A stretch of DNA of 10,916 bases, from positions 1-10,916 of the forward strand of contig JAAHHL010000136.1 of NCBI GenBank assembly GCA_010672185.1, in the 5' to 3' direction. Below the pieces are notes generated by a model. That model saw only the letters and a list, made by a program, of their open reading frames with translations, searched no databases and was not told where the DNA came from. Below are positions 6,862 to 10,916 of this stretch, piece after piece. Both the position numbers and the translations under genes were made by a program. Position 1 is the first letter of the stretch; every line of letters begins with the position of its first letter. The DNA is from Caldora sp. SIO3E6 (GTDB lineage Bacteria; Cyanobacteriota; Cyanobacteriia; Cyanobacteriales; Coleofasciculaceae).

Positions 6862-7213
6862 CATTGGTGTCAACTTAACGCAAGACTCATGCCTCACAAG
6901 GAACTTAAGTTCCTTGCTAATAGCTCAAGTCCACTTAAAGTGGACTGAAGATGTTTGACTCACATCTTGCACCAGTACAAATATACTGAATAACGTCAAT
7001 CAGAACAATCAATTCTAATACTGAAACCGTCAAATCTTATCACTGTTGCCTGTTGCCTGTTGCCTGTTGCCTACCTTCACAGGTCAATTTTCGACTTGGT
7101 GCAAGATCTGAGTTTGAGCCGATTGATATGAGTCATCTTTAGATGACTTGAGCTATTAGCCGGTCTTTAAACGACCGGTGGGGCAATGATTTCACCTTAA
7201 GTTGACACCAATG
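6862..7213. mobile_element. 352-bp miniature inverted-repeat element with paired hairpins and 9-bp target duplication
   Basis: Perfect 17-bp terminal inverted repeats, CATTGGTGTCAACTTAA (6862-6878) and TTAAGTTGACACCAATG (7197-7213), are abutted by the 9-bp direct repeat AGCATTCCC (6853-6861 and 7214-7222), a clear target-site duplication. Each arm has the same plan: a hairpin, a shared 16-nt linker GCTAATAGCTCAAGTC (6916-6931; reverse complement 7145-7160), and a second hairpin. Left stems are CAAGGAACTTAAGTTCCTTG (6897-6916) and AGTCCACT-TAA-AGTGGACT (6928-6946). Right stems are AGTCATCT-TT-AGATGACT (7131-7148) and CCGGTC-N7-GACCGG (7160-7178). An inner inverted repeat ATCTTGCACC (6964-6973)/GGTGCAAGAT (7098-7107) closes the arms. 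No transposase is encoded. Confidence 0.85.
7044..7071. repeat. Heptamer array (TGTTGCC)4 inside the miniature element
   Basis: Four exact TGTTGCC units lie in the central 124 bases of the 6862-7213 element, outside its two palindromic arms, so the heptamers probably arose or inserted after the element formed. Confidence 0.85.
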
Positions 7214-7360
7214 AGCATTCCCGATGCTGATCACTTAGAAGAAAATTCGCGATCGCTTCCCGGCAAAATCCCCTTAGGTTGGCATTTGATTGGAGAGAAT
7301 GCGAGACTGAGGGTAGCGGCAGAATGCACCTACCAAAATTTTTTGTACTCGCATAACTAG
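7211..7360 (+). CDS. Doubtful 49-residue ORF starting in a transposable-element end
   Basis: An open frame of 49 codons (MSIPDADHLEEN..., ending TYQNFLYSHN) ends 10 bases before the next gene. Its ATG is the last three bases of the terminal inverted repeat of the 6862-7213 element, and codons 2-4 are the target duplication. It contains a HIP1 octamer and has no obvious Shine-Dalgarno. I do not recognise it. Removing the element puts a TAG a few codons upstream in this frame, so it is not simply a gene split by the insertion. It could be the tail of a decayed gene, or chance. Confidence 0.25.
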   Translation: MSIPDADHLEENSRSLPGKIPLGWHLIGENARLRVAAECTYQNFLYSHN

Positions 7361-7370
7361 CTAAGATCTG

Positions 7371-7787
7371 ATGAGAAAAATACTGACTGCACTAGCGACT
7401 ACATCTCTATTATTGGGAGTCATACAACCAGTACAAGCAGACCCTTGTAGGGCTTATGTAGTTAATGCCCCTAACGCTCCAAATGGATACAGGGAAGTAA
7501 ATAATTGTCCTATTATCAATGGTACATTCGTAAATTCTGACTGGAATGTAGAAATAGGTCGGTATGAACCTCTTACTTACTATTACAGAGGTACAAGCCG
7601 AAGTGATGGTAGTTCTATCGAAATTGTAGATGGTAATGTCAAAGGTACTACCAACAGACCACAATATTTTTTCTACAACGGAGACTTTGCCTACGTCGTC
7701 ACTTTCCAAAATTCTGACCCTAACACAATCCGATTGGAGATATATCAAGGTCAGCGTAGGATTTTAAACCAATTGCTGTATCGTTGA
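7371..7787 (+). CDS. Small secreted protein of unknown function
   Basis: A 138-residue protein I do not recognise. The N-terminus is a textbook signal peptide: MRK, a hydrophobic stretch (ILTALATTSLLLGVIQP), then VQA-D, with likely cleavage after Ala23. The mature part (about 115 residues) is rich in Asn, Tyr, Gly and Ser, with alternating hydrophobic residues suggesting beta structure, and has only two cysteines (Cys26, Cys46) that could form a disulfide. There are no further membrane segments or catalytic motifs. It is expected in the periplasm or outside the cell. It stands between two miniature mobile elements (6862-7213 and 7805-7914), with no neighbour close enough to suggest an operon. 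Codon use and signal peptide support a real gene. Confidence 0.7.
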   Translation: MRKILTALATTSLLLGVIQPVQADPCRAYVVNAPNAPNGYREVNNCPIINGTFVNSDWNVEIGRYEPLTYYYRGTSRSDGSSIEIVDGNVKGTTNRPQYFFYNGDFAYVVTFQNSDPNTIRLEIYQGQRRILNQLLYR

Positions 7788-7804
7788 CTGGAGTAAGTCC
7801 CATC

Positions 7805-7914
7805 GGGTGCAGATCAAATTTGCAGAATAAATGTACTAAAAAACGCCTAACTGCCACTGAAGCCTGTAAAACACAAATGTAGTTCAAGCGTTCTTACAAA
7901 ACTGACCTGTACCC
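7805..7914. mobile_element. 110-bp miniature element with 9-bp target duplication
   Basis: The 9-mer AGTCCCATC lies exactly at both edges (7796-7804 and 7915-7923). Just inside are imperfect inverted repeats, GGGTGCAGATCAAATTT (7805-7821) and AAAACTGACCTGTACCC (7898-7914), matching at 13 of 17. There is no coding capacity. It differs in end sequence from the 6862-7213 element, so a different transposase probably moved it. The family is not assigned. The remainder of the gene-free stretch 7924-8086 shows no confident signal; heptamers CAACTAA and TAACTAA (8073-8086) run up to the exbD2 ATG. Confidence 0.75.
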
Positions 7915-8086
7915 AGTCCCATCATCTGGTTGTAGTCATGGTAAACTGTTTGGGTAATGATGATTTGCTCGAATAGTTCAGGGAAAAGGTTAATGTGATC
8001 AATTAGGATAAGATGTGACAGTGACGAGAAGTTATTTGTTAACTAAATCATAACCTTTCTTGACACCAGAGAACAACTAATAACTA

Positions 8087-8509
8087 ATGCGATTTAAAAA
8101 TAAACAAACCGGACCATCGATGCCATCAATCGACCTGATCCCGATGCTGAATGTGATGATGGCAGTGTTGGCCTTTTTTGTCATGCTCACTACCACCTTA
8201 ACCAACGAGCAAGGGGTAGATATCCAATTGCCCAATAGCAGTGGTGAAGAAGAAAATGAGCCTCAAGAAAATCCGACGGATTCTCTAGTGGTTAAGTTAA
8301 ACCCCGAAGGGCAGATTGAGCTGAAGGAGCAAGTCTTAACTTCAGAGCAGTTAATTGGTGAAATGCAAGCTTACTTACAAAAAAATACTCAAGGGACTGT
8401 TCAGCTGGTAGCCGACCCTCAAGCTCCTTATGAAAAAGTTGTCCAGTTGCTAGGAGAAATGAAGTCAGTAGGAAGCGATCGCGTTTCCTTGGGCATTGAA
8501 AGCGATTGA
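8087..8509 (+). CDS. exbD: ExbD paralogue with Asn in place of the membrane Asp
   Basis: A 140-residue ExbD/TolR-family protein: a short cytoplasmic start, one membrane helix (about 17-37) and a periplasmic domain. It resembles the ExbD at 1323 over its whole length (both MRF..., similar ends ...GSDRVSLGI and ...GGNRVSLSI). The helix reads LIPMLNVMMAVLAFFVML: residue 22 is Asn (codon AAT, 8150-8152) where the other copy and characterised ExbD proteins have Asp. That Asp carries protons, and its change to Asn is known to inactivate E. coli ExbD. The frame is intact and the rest looks conserved, so this is not an obvious pseudogene. It may form mixed dimers with the first ExbD, or have a structural or regulatory role. 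A strong terminator follows (8644-8671), separating it from pstS. Confidence 0.88.
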   Translation: MRFKNKQTGPSMPSIDLIPMLNVMMAVLAFFVMLTTTLTNEQGVDIQLPNSSGEEENEPQENPTDSLVVKLNPEGQIELKEQVLTSEQLIGEMQAYLQKNTQGTVQLVADPQAPYEKVVQLLGEMKSVGSDRVSLGIESD

Positions 8510-8510
8510 A

Positions 8511-8580
8511 TAATGGATAATTGATAATTGATAATTGATAATTGATAATTGATAATGAATAATGAATAATGAATAATTGA
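8511..8580. repeat. Heptamer array (TAATTGA/TAATGAA)10
   Basis: Ten units begin 2 bases after the exbD2 stop: TAATGGA, five TAATTGA, three TAATGAA, then TAATTGA. The first unit, TAATGGA, is the reverse complement of TCCATTA, the unit of the array before the first exbD (1131-1312). Confidence 0.88.
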
Positions 8581-8643
8581 TGAATTTGGTCTAAGACTTG
8601 TTCGTTTACGAAGCAATAAAAAAGATTTTCCAATCCAGACAGA

Positions 8644-8671
8644 CAAGGGGCTTAAGCCCCTTGTTTTTTTT
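8644..8671 (+). terminator. Intrinsic terminator after exbD2
   Basis: The perfect 20-bp palindrome CAAGGGGCTTAAGCCCCTTG (8644-8663) is followed by eight T (8664-8671), the standard shape of a factor-independent terminator for rightward transcription. The palindrome shares its layout, CAAGGnnCTTAAGnnCCTTG, with a hairpin in the miniature element at 6897-6916. Confidence 0.75.
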
Positions 8672-8770
8672 AGTGAACCCTACCCTCGGAGAGATGAAGA
8701 TTTCTGGTTGCTTCATTGAAAATTTATCTAAGAATCGATATCTACATATATACTGTTTGTTTAAAAATAG

Positions 8771-8803
8771 GTTAAATTATTTTTAATATAAGGATAATTT
8801 AAC
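8771..8803. promoter_or_regulatory. AT-rich dyad upstream of the Pho box
   Basis: GTTAAATTAT (8771-8780) and ATAATTTAAC (8794-8803) are perfect 10-bp inverted repeats around a 13-base centre, 28 bases before the Pho-box-like repeats. It could be a second regulator site. The surrounding stretch 8672-8830 shows nothing else. Confidence 0.35.
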
Positions 8804-8830
8804 TTTAAATAAAAAATAAGCTCAATACCT

Positions 8831-8860
8831 CTTTACATTTCCTTTACTTTTTATTAACTA
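8831..8860 (+). promoter_or_regulatory. Pho-box-like triple repeat before pstS
   Basis: Three 8-bp repeats, CTTTACAT (8831-8838), CTTTACTT (8842-8849) and ATTAACTA (8853-8860), are spaced by 3 bases, an 11-bp period. This fits the cyanobacterial Pho box bound by SphR (repeats like PyTTAAPyPyT/A), with mismatches. It ends 8 bases before the -35 of a good promoter and precedes a phosphate-binding protein gene, which supports induction by phosphate starvation. Confidence 0.6.
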
Positions 8861-8868
8861 CACCTCAG

Positions 8869-8896
8869 TTGACAACTCTTTTTTTACTGAAATAAT
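8869..8896 (+). promoter_or_regulatory. pstS promoter, extended -10
   Basis: A perfect -35 TTGACA (8869-8874) and a -10 AATAAT (8891-8896) have a 16-base spacer, and TG at 8888-8889 gives an extended -10. The transcript would start near 8903, about 117 bases before the chosen pstS start. Confidence 0.6.
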
Positions 8897-9019
8897 GAAC
8901 TAGGCTAATTTTTTAGCTTAGTTGGAAAGCAGTATGTTTTCTTGTTGGGTAACTGTTTGACAAGAAAAGTAAAGCCTGCTGAATCACAGAAAAGTAGAGC
9001 ATTACAAACAACAAAAGTT

Positions 9020-9982
9020 ATGGTAGTCAAGAACATGCAATTCAAGCTAAACCGCGTAGGGATAATGGGTGCGATCGCTACAGTAGCTGCGACTTTGGCT
9101 GTAGCAGTACCTGTAGTTCATTCTGAAGATCGAACTGTTATCAAGATTGACGGATCTAGCACCGTCTACCCCATTACTGAAGCAGTTGCAGAAGAATTCC
9201 AAAAAGAGACACGGGGTAACGTTAGGGTAACTGTTGGTATTTCAGGAACCGGTGGTGGCTTCAAAAAGTTCTGTAATGGAGAAACCCATATTTCCGACGC
9301 TTCTCGCCCCATTAAAGACTCTGAGAAAGAGAAGTGTGCAAAAGAGGGAATTAAGTATATCGAACTGCCAGTGGCTTACGATGCTTTAACTGTTGTAGTT
9401 AACAAAGACAATGACTGGGCAGATAGTATGACAGTTGAAGACCTCAAGAAAATGTGGGACTCTACTGCCAAGGGTAAAATCAAGAAGTGGAATCAAGTGA
9501 ATCCTGATTGGCCAAATAAGAACTTGAAGCTCTATGGTCCTGGTTCAGATTCAGGAACTTTTGACTACTTCAACGAAGCAATCATTGGTAAGGAAGGAAG
9601 CAGTCGCCCGGATTACACTGCTAGTGAAGATGACAACGTTCTGGTACAAGGGGTTTCTCAAACCAAAGGAGCTATAGGCTATTTCGGATTTGCCTACTAC
9701 GAAGCTAACAAGAACAAACTCAAAGCTGTGAAGATTGATGGAGGTGATGGTCCAGTAGCACCTTCTTCCACAACAGTGAATGATGGCTCCTATACACCCC
9801 TATCTCGACCAGTTTTCATCTATGTCAACACTGAGGCTGCTAAAGAAGTAGGTCCGTTGAAACAGTTTGTTGAGTTCTACCTAAAAAACGCTCCCGAATA
9901 CGTAGATGAAGTTAAATATGTTCCTCTACCAGAGGCAGACTACGAGGATGGAATGAAACGTTTCGATGATGCAACTAAGTAA
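9020..9982 (+). CDS. pstS: Phosphate-binding periplasmic protein (PstS/SphX type)
   Basis: Periplasmic protein that captures phosphate for the Pst ABC transporter. From ATG 9020 it is 320 residues. A signal peptide (hydrophobic GIMGAIATVAATLAVAVPVV, cleavage near VHS-ED, residues 33-37) is followed by a class II phosphate-binding fold. Typical motifs are IDGSSTVYPITEA (from 43), GISGTGGGFKKFC, ISDASRPI and the phosphate-loop GPGSDSGTFDYF, with SQTKGAIGYFGFAYY later. The pattern is like cyanobacterial SphX/PstS. The frame opens further to a TTG at 8942, but that adds 26 non-signal residues; ATG 9035 is a second plausible start, directly before the signal peptide. No pstCAB genes follow: the next gene is tonB-like, so this is a lone binding protein. 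A Pho-box-like site and strong promoter lie upstream. Confidence 0.92.
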   Translation: MVVKNMQFKLNRVGIMGAIATVAATLAVAVPVVHSEDRTVIKIDGSSTVYPITEAVAEEFQKETRGNVRVTVGISGTGGGFKKFCNGETHISDASRPIKDSEKEKCAKEGIKYIELPVAYDALTVVVNKDNDWADSMTVEDLKKMWDSTAKGKIKKWNQVNPDWPNKNLKLYGPGSDSGTFDYFNEAIIGKEGSSRPDYTASEDDNVLVQGVSQTKGAIGYFGFAYYEANKNKLKAVKIDGGDGPVAPSSTTVNDGSYTPLSRPVFIYVNTEAAKEVGPLKQFVEFYLKNAPEYVDEVKYVPLPEADYEDGMKRFDDATK

Positions 9983-10260
9983 GGAATAAGCAAAATGATT
10001 ATAAGCACTCACCAGCATAATCTTTGAGCTTTCCAGTTTTCTGGCAGTGTCTAGGTTATAGCAGAAGGATTTAAAGGAAGGAGAATCAGCTTCAATTGTG
10101 ATTTTTCTACCCTTTATCCTTTTCCCTGTCTTGGCAAGACTTACCCCTTGACTTTTTACGCCTCTTCAAAAACGCTTCTCTTTCGTTGATTGCCATATGC
10201 CAAATAGATGAACAAAGGCTTAAACCTATTTAGCCTAGTCGATTAAATCTTCTTGAAACG

Positions 10261-10916
10261 ATGAAACAGTCTTCTTTCCTCTCCAAAAGCTTGTCTCCTG
10301 CATTTAGGCTTTTTTTCAGACCGATGTTAGTGATTTCCTTAGGTCTTCATTACCTATTCTTGTTTGCACCAACACCGTCGGAAACCACGCAGGAACCTGA
10401 ACCTGACCCCTCTCCAGAGGAAGAGACTGTTAATATCACCAGTTTAATCGGTGCTCAAATTAAGCCTTCCCCAAAACCAACTCCCAAAGCAACTCAACCT
10501 ACTCCGTCGCCATCTCCGAAACAAGCAGTACCAACTCCACCACCGCCATCCCCACAACAAGTAGCACCGCCTCCTCCCCAGAAAACTACTCCACCTCCCC
10601 CACCACCACCTGTAGAGCAACCAAAACCTAAGCCAATACCAACACCAACACCAACACCAACACCAACACCGACACCAACACCAACGCCAACACCGACACC
10701 AACACCAACACCAACACCAACGCCAACACCGACACCAACACCAACACCAACACCGACACCAACACCAACACCAACACCGACACCAACACCAACACCAACA
10801 CCAACACCAACACCAACACCAACACCAACACCAACACCGACACCAACACCAACACCAACACCAACACCGACACCAACAACACAAGCCACCACACCACTCA
10901 CCATACTAAACCCCAC
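10261..10916 (+). CDS. tonB: TonB-like energy transducer, 3' end outside window
   Basis: The frame from ATG 10261 stays open to the window end (218 complete codons) and was identified by translating by eye. The N-terminus has basic residues, then one membrane anchor (about 21-36: PMLVISLGLHYLFLFA). It contains Ser26-x-x-x-His30, the same spacing as Ser16/His20 of E. coli TonB, whose His is essential for coupling to ExbB/ExbD. An acidic stretch (EPEPDPSPEEE) follows, then Pro-rich sequence with KP, PPPP and about 40 PT dipeptides (127-206), a long extended linker as in TonB but neutral PT rather than EP/KP. The C-terminal receptor-contacting domain would lie beyond the window, so family membership is not fully proven. 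It is 278 bases after pstS; that spacer shows no clear terminator or promoter. ExbB and ExbD genes in the window support the call. Confidence 0.82.
   Translation, partial: MKQSSFLSKSLSPAFRLFFRPMLVISLGLHYLFLFAPTPSETTQEPEPDPSPEEETVNITSLIGAQIKPSPKPTPKATQPTPSPSPKQAVPTPPPPSPQQVAPPPPQKTTPPPPPPPVEQPKPKPIPTPTPTPTPTPTPTPTPTPTPTPTPTPTPTPTPTPTPTPTPTPTPTPTPTPTPTPTPTPTPTPTPTPTPTPTPTPTPTPTTQATTPLTILNP
10639..10878 (+). repeat. In-frame hexamer array coding (Pro-Thr)40
   Basis: Forty hexamers, mostly CCAACA with scattered CCGACA and CCAACG, run without interruption within the TonB-like gene. Variant units recur in a higher-order pattern (three CCAACA then CCGACA; and CCAACG CCAACA CCGACA), a sign of slippage or unequal exchange. 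Length is a multiple of three, so copy-number change keeps frame. Confidence 0.9.

Noticed and set aside
6740..6958. 72-codon + strand ORF after mdnE
   Set aside because: It runs into the miniature element and through its hairpins; no recognisable protein features.
8598..8786. 62-codon + strand ORF after exbD2
   Set aside because: It reads through the terminator palindrome and AT-rich leader; no support as a gene.
8942..9019. N-terminal extension of pstS from TTG 8942
   Set aside because: It would put 26 or more polar residues before a clean signal peptide.
9994..10008. Fur-box-like AATGATTATAAG near the TonB-like gene
   Set aside because: Only part of the iron-box palindrome is present, and it lies over 250 bases from the start codon.
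10129..10141. Possible terminator GTCTT-GGC-AAGAC after pstS
   Set aside because: The stem is only 5 bp and no T-run follows.
10444..10916. Minus-strand open frames coding Val-Gly, Trp-Cys or Val-Leu repeats
   Set aside because: They are antisense shadows of the Pro-Thr hexamer array; the + strand frame has a TonB-type anchor and a coherent N-terminus.

Overview
The window reads as cyanobacterial chromosome. Supporting signs are six copies of the HIP1 octamer GCGATCGC (227, 3734, 6192, 7249, 8475, 9071), many intergenic heptamer repeat arrays of the type common in cyanobacteria, a microviridin (graspetide) cluster, and an SphX/PstS-type phosphate-binding protein behind a Pho-box-like promoter. 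The genus cannot be fixed from this sequence. All convincing genes are on the + strand.

Layout. (1) 1-1736: exbB and a first exbD, the stator of a TonB-type proton-driven motor, each bordered by heptamer arrays. (2) 1737-2441: no gene. It holds two short inverted-repeat elements, then a leader with a candidate NtcA site and promoter. (3) 2442-6702: a microviridin cluster. mdnA is a 57-residue precursor with two tandem cores; mdnB and mdnC are ATP-grasp ligases making the lactam and the lactones; mdnE is an ABC exporter. No acetyltransferase (mdnD) and no dedicated protease are visible. (4) 6703-7370: heptamers, then a 352-bp element with 17-bp perfect terminal inverted repeats, a 9-bp target duplication and paired hairpins that keep pairing despite different stem sequences, then a doubtful 49-codon ORF. 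(5) 7371-8086: a small secreted protein of unknown function and a 110-bp element, also with a 9-bp target duplication. (6) 8087-8671: a second exbD, in which Asn replaces the membrane Asp needed for proton use, followed by a heptamer array and a strong terminator. (7) 8771-9982: an upstream dyad, a Pho-box-like triple repeat, a promoter and pstS/sphX. (8) 10261-end: a TonB-like protein with an SxxxH membrane anchor and about 40 Pro-Thr dipeptides, running off the window.

How it fits together. The outer genes (exbB, exbD, exbD2, tonB) look like parts of one TonB energy-transduction locus for outer-membrane uptake. The microviridin cluster and several miniature mobile elements lie inside it. 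The best leads are the two-core precursor with reversed acidic residues in its cores, the ExbD paralogue lacking its catalytic Asp, and the hairpin-bearing miniature element whose stems show compensatory differences. Identities rest on recognised motifs; no database search was run.
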